From: Campylobacter concisus
GTDB lineage: Bacteria > Campylobacterota > Campylobacteria > Campylobacterales > Campylobacteraceae
Direction: 5' to 3'
DNA length: 64,000 nt
NCBI RefSeq assembly: GCF_003048775.2
Contig: NZ_CP049272.1
Coordinates: forward strand, 372,001-436,000
Both the position numbers and the translations under genes were made by a program. The notes under the pieces are model-generated. The model ran no database searches. It worked only from the letters and a program-made list of their open reading frames with translations, and was not told where the DNA came from. Of this stretch, positions 37,274 through 46,376 are shown one piece after another. The stretch's first letter is position 1. The number at the start of each line of letters is the position of its first letter.

Positions 37274-38836
37274 TTATAATACCTCAATATCCTGACCACT
37301 ACTAGCTACTTTTTTGGACTCTACTAGGTTGTTGATACTTTTTAGCAACTCTTTATCTTTTGCACTTAGTATAGGTAAAAAGTAAGTATTTTTTGTTTTT
37401 ATATTTAGTACTGCGATCAAGCCATAGTCTTTAGCCATCTGCCTATGAAATACTAAAATTTCATCTTCACAAAGCTCCTTCTCAGTGTATTTTGCCCCTA
37501 GCTTAAGGCTCTTTTGATAACAAAGCTCAGCGTTTAAAAGGTCTTTTTCATCTAAAAACATAGGTTTTGTTTTATAAATTTTCTCCTCATGATAGCACTC
37601 AAAATTTTTAAGCCCACTAAAGTCTTTATTTTCTCCATTTGCGTATTGTTTTATGTGGTTTTTAAAGAAATATTGATGAGATAAATTTCCAACTAGCTCT
37701 TTATATTTTGACTCTCCACCTAAAGAATTTTTTAGCACATCTTCATTTTGAAAAGCAAGTATGAGCTCCACCTTTGCCTCTCTTAGTACATCTGCGTGCA
37801 GATCTGTTTGTGGGTTTAACACGCGTTGTGCCTCGTCTATAAAAATACTAACTGGTACTTTATATTCATCTAAAATGCGTCTTGTCATGCTTGAAAGAGT
37901 GGAGTTTAGTATGAGTTCTATCACATTATCTTTTAGTCCTTGCGCATTTATGATCACTATTTTTCCTTGATTTAGTAGGGTGCTTATGCTTTGCATCATA
38001 GTGATGTCTTCGTTTAGCATCTCATCATCAGCTAGTTCTCTTAGTGCTTGAAGCATAAACGTATAGTTTGAAAACATCCTTGCTCTATATGTCTCTATCT
38101 CGCCAACAGCACTAGTGTGTTCTTTAAAAGCTTGCAAAAATTTGCTAGATTTTTGTTTAAAAGTGTTTAATGTCCAAATATTTTCAGCTAGCATCATCGG
38201 CTGACAAAGAGTTGAGATTTTACTGCTTATGTCATCTGCTATCGCTTTGTTGTCATTTGCATATCTGCTTAGTTCAAGCACTATGTCATAGAAATTTCTA
38301 AAATCAGATAGTTGCTGGGTAAATTTACATAGATTTGCAAAGCTAGGATAGATGCCTTCTGCTTTTTTGCACAGTTTTATGCTGCAAAAGGCACTCTTGC
38401 TAAAGTCATATATTGCTTTCATCATATCAAGAGAGCTTGCTGAGATATTTGTGGCCAAATTTCCCCAAAAAGTATCACGCTCAGTACCAAATGTTTTTTT
38501 GAAAAAATTTGTTAGCAATACATCATTTGTGTCATACATTAAGTTTAGTTTGTAGCCCCAAGGGACATTTACCATCACAACATCACGCAGTCTACCGTGT
38601 TTTTGTGCTAAAAATTTTACCTTTTTATGTTCTACTCCTTTGTAATCAAGGATAAGCATTGCGTGATTTGCCTTTATACGCTCATCAATAGCTGGCAATA
38701 TAACAGATGTGGTTTTTCCACAACCTGTCTGACCTGTGATCATTGCATGAGTAAAGCTAATAGGTATGCTAAGTGAAGTTTCTTTACTAGCTAGAGCCGT
38801 ATTGTTTTGTTTGTTGATTAATGAAAAGACTGACAT
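37274..38836 (-). CDS. VirD4/TraG-like coupling-type ATPase without membrane anchor
   Basis: A 520-aa ATPase. Walker A is MITGQTGCGKTTSVILPA (residues 32-49), Walker B is VSIFIDEAQRVLNP near residue 330, and DVMMVN-like strand VVMVNVPWGYKLNLM plus LILAFQNEDVL follow the VirD4/TraG/TraD fold. There is no N-terminal transmembrane region, so it is probably a soluble coupling protein like those of some mobilizable elements. It starts one base after the ClpP-like gene ends (operon). With the MobV-like relaxase it probably directs the element DNA to a helper secretion channel. Confidence 0.75.
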   Translation of the reverse strand: MSVFSLINKQNNTALASKETSLSIPISFTHAMITGQTGCGKTTSVILPAIDERIKANHAMLILDYKGVEHKKVKFLAQKHGRLRDVVMVNVPWGYKLNLMYDTNDVLLTNFFKKTFGTERDTFWGNLATNISASSLDMMKAIYDFSKSAFCSIKLCKKAEGIYPSFANLCKFTQQLSDFRNFYDIVLELSRYANDNKAIADDISSKISTLCQPMMLAENIWTLNTFKQKSSKFLQAFKEHTSAVGEIETYRARMFSNYTFMLQALRELADDEMLNEDITMMQSISTLLNQGKIVIINAQGLKDNVIELILNSTLSSMTRRILDEYKVPVSIFIDEAQRVLNPQTDLHADVLREAKVELILAFQNEDVLKNSLGGESKYKELVGNLSHQYFFKNHIKQYANGENKDFSGLKNFECYHEEKIYKTKPMFLDEKDLLNAELCYQKSLKLGAKYTEKELCEDEILVFHRQMAKDYGLIAVLNIKTKNTYFLPILSAKDKELLKSINNLVESKKVASSGQDIEVL

Positions 38837-38837
38837 G

Positions 38838-39398
38838 TTATTCTCCTTTGTTTGATGTTATTATTTCGTTTGCTAAACCGTATTTTATGGCTGTATCTGC
38901 GTCTATGTAACAGTCTCTATCTGTTATCTGCTCAATTTTTTCTAGCTCTAGCTTACTTCTCTGCATTATCATGTTATTTATTTTTGATTTTGTCTTTAAA
39001 ATTTGATTTGCCATTAGCTCTATATCGCTTGCTTGACCTGATACTCCGCCTAGTGGCTGGTGTAGCATCAGACTGGAGTTTGGTAGCATATAGCGTTTAT
39101 CTCCGCTTAAAAATATCAGTGCTGACATAGAGGCGGCTAGACCAACACAAAAGGTATTTATGGGTGCTTTTATGGTTTGCATAAAATCAATCAACCCAAA
39201 GCCATCATATATAGAGCCTCCTGGCCCACTTATGTAGATATTTATATCACTGCTTTTGTTTGTGGAGTTTAGATATAAAAGTGTTTTTTGAGTATTTAGA
39301 CAAATTTCTTGATCTATCTGTCCGTATAAAAAGATATTTCTATCAGCTAGTAAGCTCATATGAATATCGGTGAAATTTAGTTTCTCTTTTTCTTGCAT
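38838..39398 (-). CDS. ClpP-like serine protease encoded on the element
   Basis: A 186-aa protein with the complete ClpP triad: Ser90 in VGLAASMSAL, His113 in SSLMLHQPLGG, Asp162 in ITDRDCYIDADTA. It also has the SGPGGSIYDGFGL oxyanion region. Ser-to-His spacing is two residues shorter than in E. coli ClpP. The start at ATG 39398 has AAAGGAG upstream; the longer frame is not supported. This is an accessory copy, since housekeeping clpP sits elsewhere in Campylobacter. ClpP-type proteases also serve as phage prohead proteases, but no capsid genes are present. Its partner could be the ATPase just downstream; that is speculation. Confidence 0.85.
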   Translation of the reverse strand: MQEKEKLNFTDIHMSLLADRNIFLYGQIDQEICLNTQKTLLYLNSTNKSSDINIYISGPGGSIYDGFGLIDFMQTIKAPINTFCVGLAASMSALIFLSGDKRYMLPNSSLMLHQPLGGVSGQASDIELMANQILKTKSKINNMIMQRSKLELEKIEQITDRDCYIDADTAIKYGLANEIITSNKGE

Positions 39399-39504
39399 TT
39401 TCACTCCTTTTGTTTTTTGTGAGTGAAATTGTAAAATAAAAAGATTGCCTACTTGTTCCACCTATTGCTTGAAATGTTCTATTCAGCTAGGGTAGATAAA
39501 ATTT

Positions 39505-40845
39505 TTATAGTACTTCAAAGTCAATATTTTGAGCAAAAAGTGGGTAATTATGCTTGTTAAGGTAGTCATTTAGGCTTTGTTTTATGATATCTTCGAAATA
39601 AATTTTGGCTAGTTCTTTAGGGGTCTTATGCTCACAAAAGCTATGGGTGCAGGTATAAAGACCATAAATATCATCTATGAGCCAGCTTCTTGAGGTATTG
39701 TTTTGTGAGGCATTAAAACTTTTATATGAGAGGTTGTTTTTTAGACTATTTAGTGCACTTAAAAATTTCTCTAAAACAAGCACATTAGCTTTTTTAAGAT
39801 CTCTATAAACTGCTTTGGGCTCTAAAAGTGATGAGTCATTAAGTGTCCTAAGCAAGCCTTTTATAAGAGATTTTTTGTAGCTTATTTCTTTGTTTCTTAT
39901 TTTTATTATATCAGCATAAATTTGCGTAAAATTTCCATTAAAAAATCTCGGTGAAAATATGACTAACGCATCATTTTCTCTAAAACTTATGTATCTGTCT
40001 TTAAATATCTCAAGCTTAAAAATTTCAGCTTTTAAATTTATAAAGCTTACAGCGCGGTTGTCTTTATCTATTGCTTTTACTAAGCCATCTTTTATGATAA
40101 GCACGCTTATATCTTGTATAAATTTATAAAGCTTTTGCTCTTTGTATGCTTCTGTGCTAGTTATATAGCCTATGATATTTTCAGGCAGGATAGGCATAGG
40201 CATGTCTAGGCTTTTAAAATCTAAATTAGATTTTTTTATTATCCAGACAAATTCGTTTGTTTCTACATACAGGCATATCATCACAAAGGCACTATCTTGC
40301 AGGTAATAAAATTTCTCATCATCACTAAAATTTAGCTCATGTTTTATATGCTTAACATGATTTTGTAGATATGCGTTTGGGGATAATATATAGCTATTTT
40401 TGTCGTTTATATGCTGCACTTGGTTTGAGAGGTTCTTAGCTAAGTTAAGGATCAAGTAGTATTCATTAGATAGCTTTTTTAGGAGTTTATTTATATTTCT
40501 TCTTTTGCTATCTTGCTTTTTGTCGCTATCTTTTATATATGTTTTTAGATTGACAAAATTTGCTATCAGCCTAAGAGCATCTTTGCCACACTCTTTACAT
40601 ATTCTTTCCATATCTTTTTTGACCTGTTTAAGATCGCTTGCTTTGGAGCCTATATGTGGATAAAATATATTATCTAGATCATCAGTTTCGTTAAACCTAT
40701 AAAACTCAACAGCAAAAAGACATAAGGCATATATATTTATAAGTGAGTTACTATAGCTTCTTTTGTTTTCCTTATTTTTATGTATACGACTAGAAGATAT
40801 AGATTTTGATTTACTACTAAATAATAAATAGTCGAACTCTGGCAT
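39505..40845 (-). CDS. Hypothetical cytoplasmic protein, 446 aa
   Basis: No family recognised. The N-terminus is Ser/Lys-rich (LLFSSKSKSISSSRIHKNKE). A Cys-containing helix (RICKECGKDALRLIANF) follows, then a central alpha/beta section. The C-terminus includes SRSWLIDDIYGLYTCTHSFC and ends ALFAQNIDFEVL-like. No signal or membrane helix. The start is 8 bases after the stop of the secreted-protein gene, so the two form an operon. The protein is AT-rich coded like the rest of the element. Confidence 0.65.
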   Translation of the reverse strand: MPEFDYLLFSSKSKSISSSRIHKNKENKRSYSNSLINIYALCLFAVEFYRFNETDDLDNIFYPHIGSKASDLKQVKKDMERICKECGKDALRLIANFVNLKTYIKDSDKKQDSKRRNINKLLKKLSNEYYLILNLAKNLSNQVQHINDKNSYILSPNAYLQNHVKHIKHELNFSDDEKFYYLQDSAFVMICLYVETNEFVWIIKKSNLDFKSLDMPMPILPENIIGYITSTEAYKEQKLYKFIQDISVLIIKDGLVKAIDKDNRAVSFINLKAEIFKLEIFKDRYISFRENDALVIFSPRFFNGNFTQIYADIIKIRNKEISYKKSLIKGLLRTLNDSSLLEPKAVYRDLKKANVLVLEKFLSALNSLKNNLSYKSFNASQNNTSRSWLIDDIYGLYTCTHSFCEHKTPKELAKIYFEDIIKQSLNDYLNKHNYPLFAQNIDFEVL

Positions 40846-40853
40846 GATCCTTG

Positions 40854-41873
40854 TTACCTATATATGTATTTTTTCCCATCTTCTGATAAAAAATATTGCA
40901 ATTCACTATTATAGTAAAAAGCTTTGGGTTGATGGCTATCATCTCTAAATAAGCTATATGAAGGATCATTTTTTTCAAATATATTTTTGTGAAACAAATA
41001 CAATCTGCCTCTATAAGGATAAAGAGATATTCTATACTCCCCTATGCGTATATTATAGTATTTATCTAGGTTAAAGCCAGTTGTTCCACCATATTTTATA
41101 TGGTTTATAAAGCGTGAATAATCATTCACAAAGTATTTGTTATCCAATACTTTACCGTTTACATCAAAAACTTCTATTTTAGCATAACTACCGTCAGCTG
41201 TGCCAGCTTGACAACTACAATACATATTGTATTTAAGCCCTAGTTTGTCCCCTGCGATATATATAGCTGTATAAGAGCTATAAGCTGGCATAAAGTTAAA
41301 GTTTTTGTTAAAAACATAGTCATTTAATGTTTTGTCGCCAAAAAGTGGCTCTAAAATAGTATCTATACCCTCATATTCTCCCAAAAATCTCTCTCTTTCT
41401 ATTTTTTGTGTGTCATATATGGCAAATACCATTTTTTGGTCTAATACTTTTTTAAGCTCAATGTTTTTACCTATGAAATTTAAGCTATATGTGTTGTTTT
41501 TATCAGTTTTATTAAAGTTTAATACCAACTCTTCGTGGTCATTACCACATTTTATGTCTTGTGAGTTTTTTGTTTTTTTACACAAATAGTAGTATCCATC
41601 TATGATCAGCATACCTTTATTTCTCTGATCATATATAGTATTATCACAGCCTCCTTTTACTCTATCACTAGGTAGATCATCACTTATGCTAAAAAAATTA
41701 AATACTAGTTGCGCATAAAGATCGTCTGAGGCATAAATGGATTCAGTGCCTTGCAGTATTTTAGACGCAACTGTAACGCCATCTTTGGTGATAGTTTCTT
41801 CTATATCATATTTGCCCTGAGTAGAAGCGTAAATGCTGGTTGCCAACAAAAGTAAAGCAAATATCCTTTTCAT
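40854..41873 (-). CDS. Secreted hypothetical protein, 339 aa
   Basis: The signal peptide MKRIFALLLLATSIYAS is followed by a Tyr-rich extracytoplasmic protein with at least six cysteines (GGCDNTIYDQ, YYYLCKKT, IKCGNDHEE, YNMYCSCQAG) likely to form disulfides. No known domain was recognised. AAGGAAC precedes the start. It is the first gene of a minus-strand operon with the 446-aa protein; both are element cargo. Confidence 0.7.
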   Translation of the reverse strand: MKRIFALLLLATSIYASTQGKYDIEETITKDGVTVASKILQGTESIYASDDLYAQLVFNFFSISDDLPSDRVKGGCDNTIYDQRNKGMLIIDGYYYLCKKTKNSQDIKCGNDHEELVLNFNKTDKNNTYSLNFIGKNIELKKVLDQKMVFAIYDTQKIERERFLGEYEGIDTILEPLFGDKTLNDYVFNKNFNFMPAYSSYTAIYIAGDKLGLKYNMYCSCQAGTADGSYAKIEVFDVNGKVLDNKYFVNDYSRFINHIKYGGTTGFNLDKYYNIRIGEYRISLYPYRGRLYLFHKNIFEKNDPSYSLFRDDSHQPKAFYYNSELQYFLSEDGKKYIYR

Positions 41874-41962
41874 CCATGTTCCTTTTTTTTAAAAATTTCG
41901 AGCAATACACCAAAATACAGCATGTTATAAGGCTTGTATTTGAGCAAACACAAGCATATAAA

Positions 41963-42376
41963 TCAAAGCACCATAAGAACTTTATTTAGATTGTCCTTTT
42001 TGATGCCAGTAAAAACTAAAAATAAATCAACAACATAAAAAATCATACTCGCAATAAATAAAATACTTCCTACAACAAGAAGAGATTCGTCTTTTTCTGA
42101 TAGTCCAGCGTCATAAAAAAGCATACTACCAACTGACAATAAAAGCTTTATGATACCAAGCCCTATATCGCCTTTGTAAAATCTATCTATACCTAATCCG
42201 CCCAAAAGAAATCCAAGTATTAGCCCTACTATAGGACTTTTTAAATTTAGCATAGATATTGATGTACTTATTTTGTTTAAGCTCTCATCACTTGCGCTAC
42301 TTAGTTTGTTGTGTAAGATAACATTTCCATGGCTCGGTATCTTACCTGTCAAAGTTGTTAAGATTACATTTTTCAT
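41963..42376 (-). CDS. TM2-domain membrane protein
   Basis: A 137-aa protein with the TM2 signature KSPIVGLILGFLLGGLGIDRFYKGDIGLG (here spanning about residues 47-75), then LLLSVGSML and a final hydrophobic helix. TM2 proteins are two-helix membrane proteins of mostly unknown function. It is transcribed away from the repressor gene, across a palindrome at 42427-42436. Confidence 0.8.
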   Translation of the reverse strand: MKNVILTTLTGKIPSHGNVILHNKLSSASDESLNKISTSISMLNLKSPIVGLILGFLLGGLGIDRFYKGDIGLGIIKLLLSVGSMLFYDAGLSEKDESLLVVGSILFIASMIFYVVDLFLVFTGIKKDNLNKVLMVL

Positions 42377-42426
42377 TTTTACTCCTTAATGATTTTAAAA
42401 GAGCGAAATTATAGCATATATTATTC

Positions 42427-42436
42427 TATACGTATA
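42427..42436. promoter_or_regulatory. Palindromic operator candidate
   Basis: A perfect 10-bp palindrome, TATACGTATA, sits in the 124-base divergent spacer between the TM2 gene and the XRE-type repressor gene, where an autoregulated operator would be expected. Confidence 0.4.
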
Positions 42437-42500
42437 AAAATATTTAATGAGCATAATTAGCAAAAGTATAATCGCATAAATTAGCCGTAGAGGATAAAAT

Positions 42501-42941
42501 ATGCAGATTCATGAAAGGATAAATTCGATCATTAAAAGCAAAGGGTTAAAGAAAAAGGACTTTTTGCAAAAATTTGTCTCTTTAGAGCCAAGGCTTAAAA
42601 GCACTGGTGAAATTCCATCTATCCCTACGATATACAACTATCTAAATGGCACTAGAGAGATAAAAGCTGAGCTTATACCGTATATGGCAAAGGCTCTTGA
42701 TGTAAGTGAGCAGGAGTTATTTTTAGATAATGACTCGACTGAATTTTTTAAGGAATTTATTAAAAAACAAAGTGAAAACGAGAGCTCTAATGAGAAAAAT
42801 AAAGCGATTTTAAAACTAATAAACCTATGCGAATACGCTTCTATGCCTATGCTTGAGAGACTAATAGAAATTTTAGAACAAAACAAACAGCTTACTTTAC
42901 AAAATATGAAACGCATAGGTGGATTAGAATTTAACATGTAA
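42501..42941 (+). CDS. Phage-type helix-turn-helix repressor
   Basis: A 146-aa protein with an N-terminal XRE-like HTH (IHERINSIIKSKGLKKKDFL, then PTIYNYLNGTREIKAELI and MAKALDVSEQELF) and a C-terminal helical region for oligomerisation. It probably controls element genes. It is divergent from the TM2 gene. There is no peptidase domain, so it would not respond by self-cleavage. Confidence 0.8.
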   Translation: MQIHERINSIIKSKGLKKKDFLQKFVSLEPRLKSTGEIPSIPTIYNYLNGTREIKAELIPYMAKALDVSEQELFLDNDSTEFFKEFIKKQSENESSNEKNKAILKLINLCEYASMPMLERLIEILEQNKQLTLQNMKRIGGLEFNM

Positions 42942-43198
42942 GCTACTAAAATTCTTCCAACAAACCTTATTTTTTAATATATTTATCGCATATAAATTTT
43001 TCTTTTTTAACAATACACTACTAACTCAAATTTATTTTTCTATGTCAATATAGCTTTTATTATTCAATAAGCATAATATTAATAAAATTATCCGTATAGT
43101 AAATTTATTCTTAATAGTGATAGTTTTTTGTGCACTAACATACACTATCAGATTAATAAGTGTAATTTCAAGCAAGACAAAGACAAGAAAGGATAAAG

Positions 43199-43759
43199 AT
43201 GAAAAAGATGGCTTTTATGCTTGCGCTTTTGCTGTGCAGTAGCTCTGCATTTGATTTTAACCCGGTAATATTGATCAAAAGGGCATTGAGCTCAAGCTCA
43301 GCTACAAGTGAAAAGACATTGGGTTCGGACTTTACTACGAACAAAAAGGCACCAGGGGCCACAGCTGGGTTTAGCAGAGATGACCGTTTGGGGGTTGTTA
43401 GAGATGATATATATAAACTGATGTGGCAAGATGATAATTTGCCAGATAAGATGGCTCAGGACAGAGCCGTTCACTACTGCGATGATTTAAATTTTGCAGG
43501 TTACGACGACTGGCGCTTGCCGACCAAAAACGAGCTTTTAAGCATCACGGACGATAGCAGGTATAAGCCTGCGATAAACAAAGCCTTTAAAAACGTCGCA
43601 TACGAGACGAACAACAAGGGCGAGAAAATGTATTGGAGCTCTATCAAACATGCCGGCTACCCGTCGTCTCTCGTGTGGTCAGTGGATTTCGAGAGCGGCA
43701 GCGATTACTTTGGAAGCGTTTTAGATCGCTACTTCGTGCGGTGCGTCCGGCAGTATTGA
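43199..43759 (+). CDS. DUF1566 (Lcl-type) secreted protein, copy 1
   Basis: A 186-aa protein with signal MKKMAFMLALLLCSSSAFDF. From about residue 77 it has the DUF1566/Lcl C-terminal fold: LMWQDDN, AVHYCDDLNFAGYDDWRLPTKNELLS, YWSSIKH, RYFVRCVRQ. DUF1566 domains are found in surface and ligand-binding proteins. Base composition from about 43480 is GC-richer than the element average. A 95-bp segment is identical to copy 2 (see findings). Confidence 0.85.
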   Translation: MKKMAFMLALLLCSSSAFDFNPVILIKRALSSSSATSEKTLGSDFTTNKKAPGATAGFSRDDRLGVVRDDIYKLMWQDDNLPDKMAQDRAVHYCDDLNFAGYDDWRLPTKNELLSITDDSRYKPAINKAFKNVAYETNNKGEKMYWSSIKHAGYPSSLVWSVDFESGSDYFGSVLDRYFVRCVRQY

Positions 43760-43779
43760 TTTTTGAAAGGATTTGAAAG

Positions 43780-44023
43780 AGTTGCTATATGAAAATTTAC
43801 CTATATTTAGAGCTTCTATGAGATTTTGCGTCTATTTAGAAAATGAGTTCATGAGCTTAGTGTTATCATAGATGCACCGCGCAAGAGATAGATAAATTTT
43901 TAGCCGTTCAGGCTTCGTTTCTAGCTCATATAAAATGGGCTAACTTGTATAAGCTAAGACAAAAGGTGGCTTTGATAGACGAAAGCCGTGAAAATATCCA
44001 AGCGATATATAACTTTAGAAAGT
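43780..44023 (+). pseudogene. Degraded coding remnant between the two DUF1566 genes
   Basis: The spacer ends with an open coding-like stretch, QEIDKFLAVQASFLAHIKWA followed by NLYKLRQKVALIDESRENIQ and AIYNFRK, then a stop at 44023. Upstream in that frame is a stop at about 43857. It looks like the tail of a deleted gene. No family recognised. Confidence 0.4.
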
Positions 44024-44035
44024 AAAGGAAGATGG

Positions 44036-44500
44036 ATGAAAAGATGCATAGCTATATCTTTGCTGCTTTGCGGACTGTTAAACGCTGAGGCGCTAAGTCC
44101 TGAGTGCTACCGAGATAACGAGAAAAACGTAGTGGTATGTAGCGAAAAAAAGCTGGAAAGACTAATGTGGCAAGACGAAGAACAAAGCTTTGAAGGAACG
44201 TGGGATGAGGCGCAAGAATACTGCAAAAAATTAAGCCTGGCCGGATACAAAGACTGGAGACTACCGACTAGAATGGAACTACTAAGTACAACGGACAATA
44301 GCAGGTATAAGCCTGCGATAAACAAAGCCTTTAAAAACGTCGCATACGAGACGAACAACAAGGGCGAGAAAATGTATTGGAGCTCTATCAAATATGTCGG
44401 CGACCAGTGGTCCGTGTGGTTAGTGAATTTCGAGAGCGGCAAGGATAACTTTGGAGACGTTTTTAATCGCTACTTCGTGCGGTGCGTCCGAGAGGATTGA
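44036..44500 (+). CDS. DUF1566 (Lcl-type) secreted protein, copy 2
   Basis: A 154-aa protein. The start at ATG 44036 gives a proper signal peptide (MKRCIAISLLLCGLLNAEA) and follows AAAGGAAG; the longer frame does not. The mature part has LMWQDEEQSF, CKKLSLAGYKDWRLPTRMEL, YWSSIKYVG and RYFVRCVRED. It shares the C-terminal half closely with copy 1 while the N-terminal half differs. Confidence 0.85.
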   Translation: MKRCIAISLLLCGLLNAEALSPECYRDNEKNVVVCSEKKLERLMWQDEEQSFEGTWDEAQEYCKKLSLAGYKDWRLPTRMELLSTTDNSRYKPAINKAFKNVAYETNNKGEKMYWSSIKYVGDQWSVWLVNFESGKDNFGDVFNRYFVRCVRED

Positions 44501-44560
44501 TTTTTGAAATTTCTTTTTTGAGAAATTCAGACTTAATGGCGGCGCTTTAAAAAGCCTTTT

Positions 44561-44582
44561 GCTCCCCTTGCGGGAGCTTTTT
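44561..44582 (+). terminator. Terminator before mcrB
   Basis: GCTCCC and GGGAGC pair around CTTGC, followed by TTTTT. It separates the DUF1566 genes from mcrBC, so mcrBC probably has its own promoter or is read at a low level through it. Confidence 0.75.
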
Positions 44583-44600
44583 AAAATTTTGGAGAATGAA

Positions 44601-46376
44601 ATGATTAATTTTACGTTTGAACAGATAATAAAAATAAACGAAATTTTTAGTAGAGTTGTCGACTGCAAGGGAAATTTGAAGGTGTTTAAGGATTTTGATT
44701 GGGATCAGGATAAAAACAATATTGTTATATATGAAGAAAGCCCATATGGAGATAAATCTCTTGCAATAGTAGATGACTGGAGTAAAGTGAGTCTTGAAGA
44801 CATATATAATAATGCGCAAAAAGCTCTAAGTATAAGTGATATAACTCATATAATAGATAGAGCAAATATCGAGCCGCTGAAAGATTTTACGATAGAAATA
44901 AGGATAGATAAAAATAAAATAAATAATCAAGCAAATACACATTTTTCAGTTTTGTTGCACCAGCTTAGCGATCTTAAATTTGATGATTTTGACACGTTAT
45001 ACACTGCTTTTTATGATATTTTAGAAATTTGTACAAAAGAACTAAATATCAAAGATACTCATACGATCTTTTACTTAAATATCTTTCAAAGACTACTTGA
45101 ATACTTTCAAAAAGGTGATGTAAATTTTTACATTAAAGATGGCAATGTAAAGCCAGTAGATGATGAACTTGCTAAAAGACTTAGAGAGTTTTTTGTTATT
45201 AATAGAATAATTTGCAAATTTAAAAATTATGTAGCAAGAAATTTAAATACAATGGTCTCAAATGGAGACAGATATATAGATACTGGAAAATTTATAGAAA
45301 CACTAACAGATGAAGAGAAAGAAGTATATGAAAAATATGGTGTTGTTTTAAGGGATATTTTTGGTATTTTGCATGGGTGTATTCCTGATGAATTTGGCGA
45401 ATTAATTCAAAATGGTATAAAAAATATCATCTACTACGGTGCGCCTGGAACCGGCAAGACAAAATTCGTAAAAGACTGCCTTGATATTTTAGATCCGAAA
45501 CGTACTAGAACCGAATGGGTACAGTTTCATAGCGGTTTTGAATACGAGGATTTTATAGACGGCATAAAACCGATCGGCATACAAAACGGAAATTTAAATT
45601 TGGCTTTGACAAACGGCATATTTAAAGAATTTTGCTTAAAAGCGGCACAAAACGAAAAAGAAAATTTCTTTTTTATAGTCGATGAAATAAATAGAGCCGA
45701 CATAGCGGCGGTATTTGGCGAAACGCTATCACTTTTGGAGGAGAATTACCGAGGTAAAAGCATAAAGACTAAAAATTATGCACTTAGTAAGCAGGAGTTT
45801 TCTATACCAAGCAACGTATATTTCATAGGTATGATGAACGACGTGGATAAAAGCATCGACTGCTTTGACTTGGCTCTAAGAAGGCGCTTTGCGTGGGTCT
45901 TAATGAGATGTGATTATGAGGTTTTAAGCGATTTGGACAAAAAATACAGCGACTATAAAGAAAAATGTAAAAAATTAAATAACTACATCACCAATGACCT
46001 CAAATATTTAGTCGAATACAAAGATGAAACTAGGGTAAAAATAAAATCTATTCAGTCTTACGATAATACCGAAAAAAGAGATGAAGCTTACAATAAGTTA
46101 TTTTCAAGCGCATCTGACAAAGACAAAGAAAAAGAAAAAGAAAATGACAAGAAAAAATACGAAAAAAATAGTGGCTTAAATTTAGGCAGAGCTTACGAGA
46201 TTGGACATTCATATTTTCTCAAAAAGGAAACAATGAGCGAGCAACAAATTTGGGATAGGCATATAGAACCGATCTTACGTGAATATATTAGAACGCAGTT
46301 TGGCGACGGCGAAGTAGAGAAAAAACTAAAAATAGCCGAGGGTATTTTTGTAGATGGAAAATGTATTCAACGATAA
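44601..46376 (+). CDS. mcrB: McrB-type GTPase of a modification-dependent restriction system
   Basis: A 591-aa AAA+ GTPase. Residues 1-270 form an N-terminal region of unrecognised type, where McrB homologues carry their modified-DNA reader. The motor follows: Walker A YYGAPGTGKTK near residue 279, FHSGFEYEDFIDGIKP, Walker B FFIVDEINRADIAAVFGE near residue 359, the McrB-type MMNDVDKSID (NxxD) and sensor LALRRRFAW. I chose ATG 44601 because GGAGAATG lies just before it and the longer frame starts inside a terminator hairpin. It overlaps mcrC by 23 bases. Together they cut modified foreign DNA. Confidence 0.9.
   Translation: MINFTFEQIIKINEIFSRVVDCKGNLKVFKDFDWDQDKNNIVIYEESPYGDKSLAIVDDWSKVSLEDIYNNAQKALSISDITHIIDRANIEPLKDFTIEIRIDKNKINNQANTHFSVLLHQLSDLKFDDFDTLYTAFYDILEICTKELNIKDTHTIFYLNIFQRLLEYFQKGDVNFYIKDGNVKPVDDELAKRLREFFVINRIICKFKNYVARNLNTMVSNGDRYIDTGKFIETLTDEEKEVYEKYGVVLRDIFGILHGCIPDEFGELIQNGIKNIIYYGAPGTGKTKFVKDCLDILDPKRTRTEWVQFHSGFEYEDFIDGIKPIGIQNGNLNLALTNGIFKEFCLKAAQNEKENFFFIVDEINRADIAAVFGETLSLLEENYRGKSIKTKNYALSKQEFSIPSNVYFIGMMNDVDKSIDCFDLALRRRFAWVLMRCDYEVLSDLDKKYSDYKEKCKKLNNYITNDLKYLVEYKDETRVKIKSIQSYDNTEKRDEAYNKLFSSASDKDKEKEKENDKKKYEKNSGLNLGRAYEIGHSYFLKKETMSEQQIWDRHIEPILREYIRTQFGDGEVEKKLKIAEGIFVDGKCIQR

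Noticed and set aside
37274-39398. Prophage packaging genes (ATPase as terminase, ClpP-like as prohead protease)
   Set aside because: The ATPase has VirD4/TraG-type features, a relaxase is present, and no portal, capsid or tail genes are found.
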